Assembly: GCF_016860525.1 (NCBI RefSeq)
Contig: NZ_BNEA01000015.1
Location: 2,604,001 to 2,668,000, forward strand
Length of the DNA: 64,000 bases
From: Streptomyces rubradiris
GTDB taxonomy: Bacteria; Actinomycetota; Actinomycetes; Streptomycetales; Streptomycetaceae
Direction: 5' to 3'
The translations under genes were made by a program, and so were the position numbers. A model generated the notes under the pieces. It was not told the DNA's origin. It saw only the letters and a list, made by a program, of their open reading frames with translations, and made no database searches. Shown here piece after piece: positions 46,860 to 55,645 of this stretch. Position 1 is the first letter of the stretch. Every line of letters starts with the position of its first letter.

Positions 46860-48350
46860 TCAGTCGGTCGTGTACATGTGCATCCCCGGAATGTGCAGAT
46901 TCCCGCCGAACTGGGCCGCCTGGACGACCTTGACGTGGGTGAAGTAGATCAGCGGGATGTTCAGCGGGGGCGGGCTGTCGGGGCTGAAGGTCACCGGCAG
47001 CAGCCCGAACAGGTTCCCGGAGATGCTCTCGGTGTACATCACCGTGTCGCCGCCGGTGATGGTGGACTTCGAGCCCTTGGCGGCCTGGACGTGGTAGGTC
47101 TTGTTCGCCTGCTTGTCCTTGACCGTCTGGTGCAGGTCCCCGATCTCGGTGCCGTCGGAGATGACGTACTTCAGCACCTTCTTCGTGGTGCCGTTCGCCC
47201 GCCTCACCTCCACGATGCCCTGGTAGTCGGCACCCTTCAGGAGCAGGGAGCTGGCGTCCAGGTACCAGGGGTCGTCCGCCACCGCCACCGTGTTGTCGAC
47301 GCCGCCCTCTTCGTCCGTGGCCACCGGGCAGTCCTCGACGGAGGCGGACTCGCTCCCGGACGGGCTCGGGGTGCCCGAAGGGCCGGACGACGGGGTGTCC
47401 GAAGGGGTGGACGCAGGGCTGGACGACGGGGTCGGGGTCGCCTCCCCGGCCGGCCCGGTGGTGTCCTTCTCGCCGGCCTTCTCACCGGTACCGGTCGTGT
47501 CGTCGGCCGCCTTGGCCTTGTTCCCGGCGGTGTCGTCGGCGGTGTCCTCGGCGGTGGCACCGCCGGAGTCCGTGCCGGAGTCCTCGGCCTTGGGCGACTG
47601 GGACGCCGTAGGAGCCGGGCCCACGGTCTGCGTGGAGGTGCCGGTGCCCTTGTCCCGGCCGCCGGAGAGGATGTCACCGATCGTGTCGCCGATGGTGTCC
47701 AGGAGGTTCCCGTCCCGGGTCTTCGCCGACGCGTCCGCGTCACCGCCGGAGCCCGAACCCGGGCCCGCCGCACCGGAGTCCGACGCGGAGGAGCGGGAAC
47801 TCGTGCCGGACGAGCCGGAGTTCCCCGTGTCCGGCGCGGCGGAAGCGGAGTCCGAGGGCGCGGTCGGGCCGGGCGTGGCCTTGTCGTCGGAACCTGAATC
47901 CGACGAAGAGGCACCGCCCTTGTCCCGCGTCTTCTCGCTCTCGCCCTCTTTCCCGCTCGTGGTGGTCTTCTCCGGTGACGGCGCGTCCGACGCCTTCTCC
48001 GAGGCGGACGGTGACTGAGACGGGTCCTTGTCCTTGCCCTTGTCCTCGTCCAGCGCCTTGACGCAGGCTTCGTACTCCTCGCGCGTCAGGTCCTTGGCCG
48101 ACGCGGAGGTGGACGCGGAGGGGTGCGGGGACGGGGAGGAAGAGTTGCCGTTGTTGTCGGCGAGGGCCAGCGTGGACGTGAGGCCCATGCCCATGAGCAC
48201 GGCCGTGGGCATCGCCACGGAGGCTATGGCCTTGCCGGCCGGCATGTGGAACCTGGTGAACAGTGACTTCTTGGGGGCCGCGTGGCGGGGCCCGGATCTC
48301 GCGCGGGACCCGTCCACGTCGCTCCCGCGGGTCACCTCGTCAGCCGGCAC
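46860..48350 (-). CDS. Secreted Ser/Thr/Asp-rich protein, partner of DUF6114/DUF6230
   Basis: About 496 residues from GTG 48350 (box GGGAGG), overlapping the DUF6114 gene by 11 bases. The signal peptide ends at LALA (residue 64) after an unusually long basic N-region. A disordered middle (about 65-345) is dominated by Ser, Thr, Pro, Gly, Asp and Lys. The conserved C-terminal part (about 348-496) starts at VEDCPVATDEEGG and ends AQFGGNLHIPGMHMYTTD, which echoes the C-terminal KLSNLHMGLHW of the DUF6230 protein. No enzyme motif. Probably an extracellular surface or matrix-associated protein; function unknown. Confidence 0.82.
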   Translation of the reverse strand: MPADEVTRGSDVDGSRARSGPRHAAPKKSLFTRFHMPAGKAIASVAMPTAVLMGMGLTSTLALADNNGNSSSPSPHPSASTSASAKDLTREEYEACVKALDEDKGKDKDPSQSPSASEKASDAPSPEKTTTSGKEGESEKTRDKGGASSSDSGSDDKATPGPTAPSDSASAAPDTGNSGSSGTSSRSSASDSGAAGPGSGSGGDADASAKTRDGNLLDTIGDTIGDILSGGRDKGTGTSTQTVGPAPTASQSPKAEDSGTDSGGATAEDTADDTAGNKAKAADDTTGTGEKAGEKDTTGPAGEATPTPSSSPASTPSDTPSSGPSGTPSPSGSESASVEDCPVATDEEGGVDNTVAVADDPWYLDASSLLLKGADYQGIVEVRRANGTTKKVLKYVISDGTEIGDLHQTVKDKQANKTYHVQAAKGSKSTITGGDTVMYTESISGNLFGLLPVTFSPDSPPPLNIPLIYFTHVKVVQAAQFGGNLHIPGMHMYTTD

Positions 48351-48885
48351 TGTGCCTCCCGTTCGCCCCGTTGGCCGGGATCGTTCCTGACAGGTCGTTC
48401 GATTCCTGCACCCCGTGGGCCGTCCCGGCCCCCTCGTCCCCGGGAGCATCGTCGTCGCCGGCCGGGGCCGCCGCTGCCCGCCCCGCCGACTTGTCCGGTG
48501 CCCAGGCCACCGCCATGGCGCCGCCGAACAGCGACAGCAGGAAGCCGATGATGAAGCCACCGAAGTTGGAGACCGGGAGGGACACCAGCGCCAGCAGGAT
48601 CGCGGCGACGCCCGCGAAGACCCGTACGTGCTGCTGGAACCACAGGGTCAGACCCAGGACGACGAGGAGCACACCGATGATCAGGGACCCCGCTCCCGCG
48701 GTGGTCGCCATCGCCACCGTGAGCTGACCGAACTTGATGTGGGCGTACGGGAAGTACATGATCGGAAAGCCGCCGAGCATGACGTACAGTCCCGCCCAGA
48801 ACGGGCGGCGGCCCCGCCAGGCGCGGAACTGCAGCCTCCGGCGGGTGAACTGACCGGGTACGGCGGCAGAAGTCTCGGCGCTCAT
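48340..48885 (-). CDS. DUF6114 integral membrane protein
   Basis: About 181 residues from ATG 48885 (AGGGAG nine bases upstream; TTG 48891 possible). Four hydrophobic helices (about 30-140) with a polar Ala/Gly/Asp-rich C-terminal tail of ~45 residues. It matches the DUF6114 proteins that accompany DUF6230 in Streptomyces. The compact four-helix form suggests a membrane scaffold or export helper for the two secreted neighbours. Function not known. Confidence 0.83.
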   Translation of the reverse strand: MSAETSAAVPGQFTRRRLQFRAWRGRRPFWAGLYVMLGGFPIMYFPYAHIKFGQLTVAMATTAGAGSLIIGVLLVVLGLTLWFQQHVRVFAGVAAILLALVSLPVSNFGGFIIGFLLSLFGGAMAVAWAPDKSAGRAAAAPAGDDDAPGDEGAGTAHGVQESNDLSGTIPANGANGRHSAG

Positions 48886-48998
48886 GGACAACAGCTCCCT
48901 GGTACGGCGTTGCTCTGGTGATGTGGTGCTGGCTGGGAAGGCCGGGGGGTGAGGGGCGGGCGGGGAAACCAGTGGCTCCCCCGCCCGTCATCGTGTGC

Positions 48999-49655
48999 CT
49001 AGTAGCACTCGATTCCCTTGCCGTCGTTCCAGTGCAGCCCCATGTGCAGGTTGGACAGCTTGAACGTGCCGGCGGTGGTCGCCCACGCAGTCTGTTCCAC
49101 GCCGGTCAGAATGGCCGTGTCGGCCTGCTGCGCGAACCCGAAGGGGCTGGCCTTCTTCTGCTTGTACTCATCGGGGTTGGGCTTGGGGCCCTTGGTGGCG
49201 CTGCCGGCCGCGACGCCGATGTCCATCTCCCTGAACAGGGCCTCGTCGGCCTTGAGGTTGGCGACATCGATGTAAAGCTGCGACGCCTCGACATCCTTGC
49301 CCTTGTCACCCGCGGTCAGCCTGAGGGTGACCTTCTTGCCCAGGAACGGGATCGGAGTGACCACCGACTGGCACATGTTGGTGATCTCGGCCGTGGTGAA
49401 GGCCGAGACCGCCACCGGGTGCGCCTCGTCCTTGCCTTCGAGGGACTTGCCCGTGTCGACCGCACCGTACTGGGTGAAGCCATGACCGACGAGTTTGTCG
49501 GCGCTGACCTTGAACTCCTGCCCCGACACACTGAACGAAGCCGCGAGAGCGCCCTGCGCGAGGGCGACACCTATCGCGGCTGTAGCGGCCACGCTGGGCA
49601 CCATGACCACAGCGAACCGCTTCCATCTGGTCCCGCCACGCACCTGGGACTCCAT
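48999..49655 (-). CDS. DUF6230 secreted protein
   Basis: 218 residues from ATG 49655, with AAGGAGG four bases upstream. Signal peptide about 1-39 (VVMVPSVAATAAIGVALAQG, then ALA-A). The mature domain reads FSVSGQEFKVSADKLVGHGF, later MCQSVVTPIPFLGKKVTLRL, and ends with a Cys. Both mature-domain cysteines could pair. First gene of the DUF6230-DUF6114-Ser-rich set, with 113 bases before the DUF6114 gene. Role unknown. Confidence 0.85.
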   Translation of the reverse strand: MESQVRGGTRWKRFAVVMVPSVAATAAIGVALAQGALAASFSVSGQEFKVSADKLVGHGFTQYGAVDTGKSLEGKDEAHPVAVSAFTTAEITNMCQSVVTPIPFLGKKVTLRLTAGDKGKDVEASQLYIDVANLKADEALFREMDIGVAAGSATKGPKPNPDEYKQKKASPFGFAQQADTAILTGVEQTAWATTAGTFKLSNLHMGLHWNDGKGIECY

Positions 49656-50280
49656 ATTTCCTCCTTCTCGGACGTACATCTCCTGGCCCGGACTCGCCCT
49701 CGGTCGGCGGCTCAGCCGGGCAGGGATGGGAGAAGTGCTACGTCCTCGGAAAGGAGAGCGCCCGCACTCGGCGGCGCACTGCGCGCCCGAATCACCGGCG
49801 ATCACCCCCGAGCGACAACCACTGGGTCGCGCCTGACACACATCACGCACAACCTTGCTGGACAGGCTTCGCCAGGGTGGCGAAGACCCCCCTGCCCTGG
49901 ACCCGGCGCCACTGCCGCCGGCCCCGCTCGGTGGGGACCCAGACTGCCCCGCGACCCGGCCGGCTGCCGGGGTACGGGAAGGGACCGAGCGTCGCCGATC
50001 GTGGTGCATTCTCGGCCTGGACACAAGGGGGTTCGTTACTGGCTAGTAACGGCGGGATAACCGGAGGACGACCGACCGGTCTCGGAGCGCGACATACGGT
50101 GGCATCGCTGGGCAGAGCAAAGCCGTTGATCCCTGGACGAATCCAGACAGACCAACGGCCTCGATTTACTCGGAGTAACAGCGGCCGCGTTTCCCAAGAT
50201 TTGGTAAAGCGCGGCCGCCGTGATGCCTTGGCGGAGGATCTTTCACCACGGCATCACAAGCCGTGGCCAGGTACCGCCCG
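49656..50280. promoter_or_regulatory. Long upstream region of the DUF6230 gene
   Basis: About 625 bases with no convincing gene. Two similar palindromes occur: CGTTACT-GGCT-AGTAACG (50034-50051) and TTACT-CGG-AGTAA (50166-50178). Both use TTACT/AGTAA half-sites and could bind one regulator. The length of the region suggests a long 5' leader, a small RNA or several regulatory sites; none can be assigned by eye. Confidence 0.5.
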
Positions 50281-51258
50281 TCAGAAAAGAGCGCGCGCGA
50301 GGGCCCGGCGAGCCGCCACGACCCGCGGGTCCTCCGGGCCCACGACCTCGAACAGCTCCAGCAGCCGGCGCCGTACGGCGTCCCGGTCGTCACCCGCCGT
50401 GCGCTGCACGGTGTCGATCAGCCGGCCGAACGCGTCCTCGACGTGACCGCCCACCAGATCCAGGTCGGCGGCGGCGATCTGCGCCTCGGCGTCCTTGGGC
50501 TTCTCGGCGGCTTCCTGACGCACCTTCTGCGGGTCCATGCCCTGCACCCGCCGGAGCAACTCCGCCTGTGCCAGGCCCAGCTTGGCCTCCGGGTGGGCCG
50601 GATCGTCGGCCAGCACGTTCTGGTACGCCCGCACGGCCCCGTCCAGGTCGCCCGCGTCCAGCGCCTGCGCGGCGGCGTTCAGCGCCGCGTCGTACGGGCC
50701 CTCGGCCGGCGCGGCCGCCGGCGCACCGCCCGGCTCGGCCTCCGGGTCGACGGTCAGGCCGGTCAGCCCGAAGCGCTGCTCGGCCACCGCCACCAGCTGG
50801 TCCAGGGTCTGCCGGATCTGCTGCTCGCCGGCCGCGCCCTGGAAGAGCGGGAGCGCCTGACCCGCGACGACGGCGAAGACGGCCGGGATGCCCTGGACCC
50901 CGAACTGCTGCATCAGCATCTGGTTGGCGTCGACGTCGATCTTGGCGAGGAGGAAGCGCCCGTTGTACTCGACGGCCAGCCGCTCCAGGACCGGGCTCAG
51001 CTGCTTGCAGGGCTGACACCACTCGGCCCAGAAGTCGATGACGACCGGGACTTCGGCGGAGCGCTGCAGGACCTCCCGCTCGAACCCCGCCTCATCGACG
51101 TCGATGACGAGGTCGGCCGGGGAGACGGCCCCCGTCCCGCCCTGCCGGGCGGCTTCGGCGCGCGCCTGCTCGGCCTTGGCCTTGGCCTTGGCCTCCTGGG
51201 CCGCCTTCACCGCGGCGAGGTCGACGACACCGCTCATGGACATGTTCCGTGGCTGCAT
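50281..51258 (-). CDS. Thioredoxin-TPR protein (CnoX/YbbN-like)
   Basis: 325 residues from ATG 51258 (GGGAGGA upstream). An Ala/Lys/Glu-rich helix (18-40) leads to a thioredoxin domain (about 45-160) with W80-C81-Q82-P83-C84 and the cis-proline segment GIPAVFAV. Helical TPR-like repeats follow (about 195-325; AAQALDAGDLDGAVRAYQNV). This is the CnoX (YbbN) architecture, a holdase-type co-chaperone that protects proteins from oxidation. The WCQPC motif may be redox-weak. Confidence 0.9.
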   Translation of the reverse strand: MQPRNMSMSGVVDLAAVKAAQEAKAKAKAEQARAEAARQGGTGAVSPADLVIDVDEAGFEREVLQRSAEVPVVIDFWAEWCQPCKQLSPVLERLAVEYNGRFLLAKIDVDANQMLMQQFGVQGIPAVFAVVAGQALPLFQGAAGEQQIRQTLDQLVAVAEQRFGLTGLTVDPEAEPGGAPAAAPAEGPYDAALNAAAQALDAGDLDGAVRAYQNVLADDPAHPEAKLGLAQAELLRRVQGMDPQKVRQEAAEKPKDAEAQIAAADLDLVGGHVEDAFGRLIDTVQRTAGDDRDAVRRRLLELFEVVGPEDPRVVAARRALARALF

Positions 51259-51364
51259 GCGTCTATCCTCCCCCGATCCGGCGCCTGAACGAAAAGCATT
51301 GTGCGGCGCCGGGTCCCCACCCGCGCCTTGCGGCCATTGCCCGTGTACGTCCCTCACGAGCTTT

Positions 51365-51381
51365 CGCTACGAGTCGTAGCG
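51365..51381. promoter_or_regulatory. Candidate TetR operator
   Basis: CGCTACGA-G-TCGTAGCG, perfect 8-bp arms around a single central base, in the divergent region between the thioredoxin-TPR gene and the tetR gene at 51465. Probably an autoregulatory site. Confidence 0.6.
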
Positions 51382-51464
51382 TAATGCCAAGAGGGCAGCG
51401 CGCGGCACCCCACCCCGGTGATCTCCCTCACGGCGCCCCAGGACCCGCCGGTTATGGTCGGGGA

Positions 51465-52091
51465 ATGCAGAGCCGCACCCCCGCCAGCCGTACCGGACGC
51501 CCGCGCAGCGCCGCCGCGGACGCCGCGATCCTGGCCGCGACCCGGGAGGCTCTGGTCGAGCTGGGCTGGTCCAAGCTCACCCTGTCGGACGTCGCGGTGC
51601 GGGCCGGGGTTGCCAAGACGACCCTGTACCGCCGCTGGGCCGGCAAGAACGAACTGGTCGTGGACGCCGTCGCGGAACTCTTCGACGAGCTGGAACTCCC
51701 CGACCTCGGCAGCCTCGCCGCCGACATCGAGGGCGTGGTCCTGCAGTTCGCGGCCATCCTCGCGCGCCCGGAGGCCCGCAGCGGCCTGATGGCGGTGGTC
51801 GCCGAGTCCACCCGCGACGACGCCCTGCGCGAACGCATCCGCGCCTCCATCGTGGACCGGCAGATGCGCCTGGTCCTCCAGGGCCGCGCCCGCGCCCAGC
51901 AGCGCGGCGAACTCCCCCCGGAGCCGGACCCCGGGCAGGCCGCCCGCACGGTCGACCTGATCTTCGACATGGTCGCGGGCGCGGTGGTCCACCGCACCCT
52001 GGTCAGCGGCAAACCGGCCGACGAGGAGTGGGTCCACAGCTTCATCCGGATCCTCCTGCTGGGCCTCGCGGGAGCGGCCCGCACCCCCTAG
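51465..52091 (+). CDS. TetR-family regulator
   Basis: 208 residues from ATG 51465. There is no Shine-Dalgarno box; TATGGT (51453-51458) lies seven bases upstream, so the message may be leaderless. Helix-turn-helix LTLSDVAVRAGVAKTTLYRR near 38-57. The C-terminal domain ends with the TetR_C-type FDMVAGAVVHRTLVSGKP. Divergent from the thioredoxin-TPR gene and convergent with icmA. A 17-bp palindrome (51365-51381) lies upstream. Targets not evident. Confidence 0.9.
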   Translation: MQSRTPASRTGRPRSAAADAAILAATREALVELGWSKLTLSDVAVRAGVAKTTLYRRWAGKNELVVDAVAELFDELELPDLGSLAADIEGVVLQFAAILARPEARSGLMAVVAESTRDDALRERIRASIVDRQMRLVLQGRARAQQRGELPPEPDPGQAARTVDLIFDMVAGAVVHRTLVSGKPADEEWVHSFIRILLLGLAGAARTP

Positions 52092-52106
52092 CAGACCCCG
52101 CACGGG

Positions 52107-52145
52107 CGCGCCGCCCGCCGGGCACAGTGCCCGGCGGGCGGCGCG
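52107..52145. terminator. Bidirectional hairpin between tetR and icmA
   Basis: Inverted repeat with 19-bp perfect arms (52107-52125 and 52127-52145) around a single base, so a very stable hairpin once the top pairs open into a loop. Located between converging stop codons. Confidence 0.88.
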
Positions 52146-52157
52146 TCGGTGGTCCGG

Positions 52158-53858
52158 TCAGAAGCCGGCCGGCTCGGTGTAGACCCCCCACTCGTCCCGC
52201 AGCACCCCGCAGATCTCGCCCAGGGTGGCCTCGGCGCGTACGGCGTCCAGCATCGGCTCGATCATGTTGGCCCCGGAGCGGGCCGCCGCCAGCATGCCGT
52301 CGAGGGCGGCGCGCACGGCAGCCTCGTCGCGGGCGGCCCTGCGCCCGGCGAGGACGCGGACCTGCTCGCGCTCCACCTCGTGGCTGACCCGCAGGATCTC
52401 CAGATCCCCGGTCACCGACCCGGTGTGGACGTTGACGCCCACCACCCTCTTGTCGCCCTTCTCCAGCGCCTGCTGGTAGCGGAAGGCGGACTCGGCTATC
52501 TCGCCGGTGAACCAGCCGTCCTCTATACCGCGCAGAATCCCGGAGGTGATCGGCCCGATCGGGTGACGGCCGTCCGGGTGAGCCCTGAGGCCCCGCTCCT
52601 TGATCTGCTCGAAGATCTTCTCCGCGTCCGCCTCGATCCGGTCCGTCAGCTGCTCGACGTACCAGGAGCCGCCCAGCGGGTCGGCCACATTGGCGACCCC
52701 GGTCTCCTCCATCAGCACCTGCTGGGTGCGCAGCGCGATCTCCGCGGCCTGCTCGCTGGGCAGCGCGAGGGTCTCGTCCAGGGCGTTGGTGTGCAGCGAG
52801 TTCGTCCCGCCGAGCACCGCGGCCAGCGCCTCCACGGCCGTGCGCACCACGTTGTTGTACGGCTGCTGCGCGGTCAGCGACACACCGGCCGTCTGGGTGT
52901 GGAAGCGGAGCCACTGGGCCTTGTCGCTCTTCGCCCCGTACACGTCCCGCATCCACCGCGCCCAGATCCGCCGGGCCGCGCGGAACTTGGCGATCTCCTC
53001 GAAGAAGTCCACGTGCGCGTCGAAGAAGAAGGACAGCCCCGGCGCGAAGACGTCCACGTCCAGGCCGCGGCTGAGCCCCAGCTCGACGTATCCGAACCCG
53101 TCGGCCAGGGTGTACGCCAGCTCCTGCGCGGCCGTGGCGCCGGCCTCCCGGATGTGGTAGCCGGAGACCGACAGCGGCTTGTACGCGGGGATGCCCGCCG
53201 CGCAGTACTCCATCAGGTCGCCGATCAGCCGCAGATGGGGCTCCGGCTGGAACAGCCACTCCTTCTGCGCGATGTACTCCTTGAAGATGTCCGTCTGCAG
53301 GGTGCCGTTGAGCACCCGCGGGTCGACGCCCTGCCGCTCGGCGGCGACCAGGTACATGCAGAAGACGGGCACGGCCGGACCGCTGATGGTCATGGAGGTC
53401 GTCACATCCCCCAGCGGGATGTCCTTGAACAGCACCTCCATGTCGGCGGCCGAGTCGATGGCGACCCCGCAGTGCCCGACCTCGCCGAGCGAGCGCGGGT
53501 CGTCGGAGTCGCGCCCCATGAGCGTCGGCATGTCGAAGGCGACGGACAGCCCTCCGCCGCCCGCCGCGAGGATCATCTTGTACCGCTCGTTGGTCTGCTC
53601 GGCGTTGCCGAAGCCGGCGAACTGGCGGATGGTCCAGGTGCGCCCGCGGTAGCCGGTCGGATGGAGCCCGCGCGTGAAGGGGTACTCCCCGGGCCAGCCG
53701 ATCCGCTCGAATCCCTCGTACGTGTCCCCCGGCCGGGGTCCGTACACCGGTTCCACGGGGTCACCGGAGAGTGTCGTGAAGTCCGCGTCCCGCTTGCGCG
53801 CGGCGTCGTAACGGGCCTGCCAGCGGCGGCGGCCCTCCTCTATGGCGTGAGCGTCCAT
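52158..53858 (-). CDS. icmA: Isobutyryl-CoA mutase, large (substrate-binding) subunit
   Basis: Adenosylcobalamin-dependent interconversion of isobutyryl-CoA and n-butyryl-CoA, linking valine and butyrate metabolism. 566 residues, exactly the size of IcmA, with no C-terminal cobalamin domain; that comes from a separate IcmB subunit, not in this window. Specificity residues match isobutyryl-CoA mutase: F80 (TIRQF) where methylmalonyl-CoA mutase has Tyr89, and Q198 (EYIAQKE) where it has Arg207. ATG 53858 has no good box, but a promoter ends seven bases upstream, implying a leaderless message. meaB, the G-protein guardian of such mutases, is at the right edge. Confidence 0.94.
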   Translation of the reverse strand: MDAHAIEEGRRRWQARYDAARKRDADFTTLSGDPVEPVYGPRPGDTYEGFERIGWPGEYPFTRGLHPTGYRGRTWTIRQFAGFGNAEQTNERYKMILAAGGGGLSVAFDMPTLMGRDSDDPRSLGEVGHCGVAIDSAADMEVLFKDIPLGDVTTSMTISGPAVPVFCMYLVAAERQGVDPRVLNGTLQTDIFKEYIAQKEWLFQPEPHLRLIGDLMEYCAAGIPAYKPLSVSGYHIREAGATAAQELAYTLADGFGYVELGLSRGLDVDVFAPGLSFFFDAHVDFFEEIAKFRAARRIWARWMRDVYGAKSDKAQWLRFHTQTAGVSLTAQQPYNNVVRTAVEALAAVLGGTNSLHTNALDETLALPSEQAAEIALRTQQVLMEETGVANVADPLGGSWYVEQLTDRIEADAEKIFEQIKERGLRAHPDGRHPIGPITSGILRGIEDGWFTGEIAESAFRYQQALEKGDKRVVGVNVHTGSVTGDLEILRVSHEVEREQVRVLAGRRAARDEAAVRAALDGMLAAARSGANMIEPMLDAVRAEATLGEICGVLRDEWGVYTEPAGF

Positions 53859-53865
53859 ACCTACG

Positions 53866-53895
53866 AATTTACTTGGACGTCCTAGTAAATGTCGA
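53866..53895 (-). promoter_or_regulatory. icmA promoter overlapped by a 24-bp palindrome
   Basis: On the minus strand: TCGACA (53890-53895), an 18-bp spacer and TAAATT (53866-53871), followed seven bases later by the icmA ATG. The palindrome 53867-53890 has arms ATTTACT and AGTAAAT around a central GGACGTCC, with only one mismatched pair. It covers the spacer and -10, so a bound regulator would block transcription. Confidence 0.7.
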
Positions 53896-53932
53896 TGGCA
53901 GACCGCCGTACGGCACCCGTACGGCGGTGCGG

Positions 53933-54271
53933 CTACGCCTCGGCGACGGCCGGGGTCTGCCCGGCGGCCTTGGCCTCCAGCTCGCGGCTGATGCTGCGCT
54001 CGACGAAGAACGCGGCCGTGGGAATCGTGCCGGCGATCAACACCCACAGCTGCTTGCCGACCGGCCACTTCGCCTTGGAGCCCAGGTCGAAGGCGAAGAC
54101 CAGGTAGACCACGTACAGCCAGCCGTGGGCGATGGCGACGACCCGCGTGAAGTCGGCTGCGCCGTTCATGTCCAGCCCGTACTTCGCGATCATGCTCAGG
54201 CACAGCAGCACCAGCAGGACACCGGTGGTGTAGGCCAGGACGCGGTAGCGGGTCAGCACGCTTTTTTTCAT
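53933..54271 (-). CDS. DUF3817 membrane protein (first copy)
   Basis: About 112 residues from ATG 54271 (MKKSVLTRYRVLAYTTGVLL); GTG 54289 also in frame. Three hydrophobic helices: 14-35, 48-66 with AIAHGWLYVVYLVFAFDLG, and 78-96 with WVLIAGTIPTAAFFVERSI. Hallmark HGxLxxxY of DUF3817 is present. Function of the family unknown. A second family member lies at 58308-58652. The neighbouring MarR gene ends 43 bases upstream, so co-transcription with it is likely. Confidence 0.85.
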   Translation of the reverse strand: MKKSVLTRYRVLAYTTGVLLVLLCLSMIAKYGLDMNGAADFTRVVAIAHGWLYVVYLVFAFDLGSKAKWPVGKQLWVLIAGTIPTAAFFVERSISRELEAKAAGQTPAVAEA

Positions 54272-54314
54272 GGAGTCGAGCGTAACCACCCGTTCCGGGA
54301 GATCTTGTCCCGGG

Positions 54315-54824
54315 TCACTCCTCCGTGAAGTCGTGTGCCGCGATCCGCAGGGGGCGGAACATCGCGAAGATCTCGCGGCACTCCTCCGCGTCGTACACGC
54401 CGAGCCCGAAGTCCATGGCCATCAGGTCGCGGGTGGCCGCGTCGACCACCTCGCGGCCCTTGTCGGTGATGACGGCGAGCGTGCCCCGGCCGTCGTTGGG
54501 GTTGGGACGCTTGGCCACCAGCCCGGACTTCACCAGCCGGTCCACGGTGTTCGTCACGGACGTGGGATGCACCATCAGCCGCTCACCGATCTTGGACATC
54601 GGCAGCTCACCGGCCTTGGAGAAGGTGAGCAGGACGAGGGCCTCGTAGCGGGCGAACGTCAGCCCGTACGGCTTGACCACCGCGTCGACCTCCGCGAGCA
54701 GGATCTGCTGGGCCCGCATGATGGAGGTGATCGCGGCCATGGAGGGCACGTTTCCCCATCGCTGCTTCCACAGCTCGTCGGCGCGGGCGATGGGGTCGAA
54801 CGGAAGGCTGAGAGGCTTGGGCAC
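54315..54824 (-). CDS. MarR-family regulator
   Basis: 169 residues from GTG 54824. Winged helix with LPMSKIGERLMVHPTSVTNTVDRLVKSG (about residues 74-101, split on reading) and wing KRPNPNDGRGTLAVITDKG. The N-terminal ~30 residues (LPFDPIARADELWKQRWG) extend beyond the core. Upstream of a DUF3817 gene, with icmA beyond it; it may control one or both, but no matching operator in its own promoter was identified. Confidence 0.88.
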   Translation of the reverse strand: MPKPLSLPFDPIARADELWKQRWGNVPSMAAITSIMRAQQILLAEVDAVVKPYGLTFARYEALVLLTFSKAGELPMSKIGERLMVHPTSVTNTVDRLVKSGLVAKRPNPNDGRGTLAVITDKGREVVDAATRDLMAMDFGLGVYDAEECREIFAMFRPLRIAAHDFTEE

Positions 54825-55645
54825 GTCATCAGACCCTACCGGCCGGTCATATGCCGGTCAGCCCTGTCTCGGCTTTCGGTCACCGGCCGTTCCCACCCGG
54901 GCGCGCAGGGCGAGCGCACGACGACACAGGGTGCCGGACCCGCTCCCGGCGGCCCCCCTCGGACGCGCCGGATTCGGTGTACGGCCGGGGATGGCCGGCA
55001 CCAGCCGCTGCCCGCCGGGGCCGCGGGCGTATTCGGCGTACGGCGCGAATACCGGCGTCCGGCCGCTCCGGGACGGCCGGGGCCGGCCCCGGCAACGGCC
55101 TGCCGAGCTCCGCCTCGGCCGGCCGCCGCGAACGGAACGCCCCGTCCGTCTCCAGCGGGCCCGCGGCCCGATGCCGAGCGTCTTCTCCTGGCCGGACGTG
55201 GTGCGTCTTCTCCTGGCCGGACGTGGTCGTGGTCACGGATTCCGGGGCCCCGTGGCGGCCCACGGCGGTCCGTCCGGCGGGCCTGGGGACGAAAAGCCGG
55301 GTGCCCGGACTCCGAGGCGCCGGTACGGCTGCCGGGCCGCCACCGCGCCGTCGTCCCTCGCGGGACTGGCCGGACCGGCGGCCACCGGCGCCCTCGTCCA
55401 CCGGCCCGGGCCTCGCCGCGTCCCCGGTGCCTTCGCGCCTGACGGTCCCGCGCGACGCGTCCCAGACCCGCGTCACGCCTGACGGTCCCGCGCGACGTGG
55501 GCCTGCCGGCCTCCCGCCGCTCCGGCCACCAGGTGCGGTACGAGCGGACGTCTCCGGGGGCGGGCCCGGCGCCGGGAGTGTGAACGGCTCGGACGGAAGG
55601 GACGTGGGCGACCGTCACGGCACGCCCGCACCCGCCGCCCCTCCG
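54825..55645. other. Gene-free ~0.8-kb region with short repeats
   Basis: Long open frames exist on both strands, but all are Arg/Pro/Gly-rich with no domain or start-site support, as expected from GC-rich non-coding DNA. Contains a 25-bp tandem duplication (55178-55202 and 55203-55227) and a 22-bp direct repeat (55436-55457 and 55476-55497). May be decayed gene sequence or the long upstream region of the MarR gene. Confidence 0.55.

Noticed and set aside
54673..55618. Open frames of 198-269 residues on both strands in the 0.8-kb gap
   Set aside because: All Arg/Pro/Gly-rich, mutually overlapping, with no start signals or domains.
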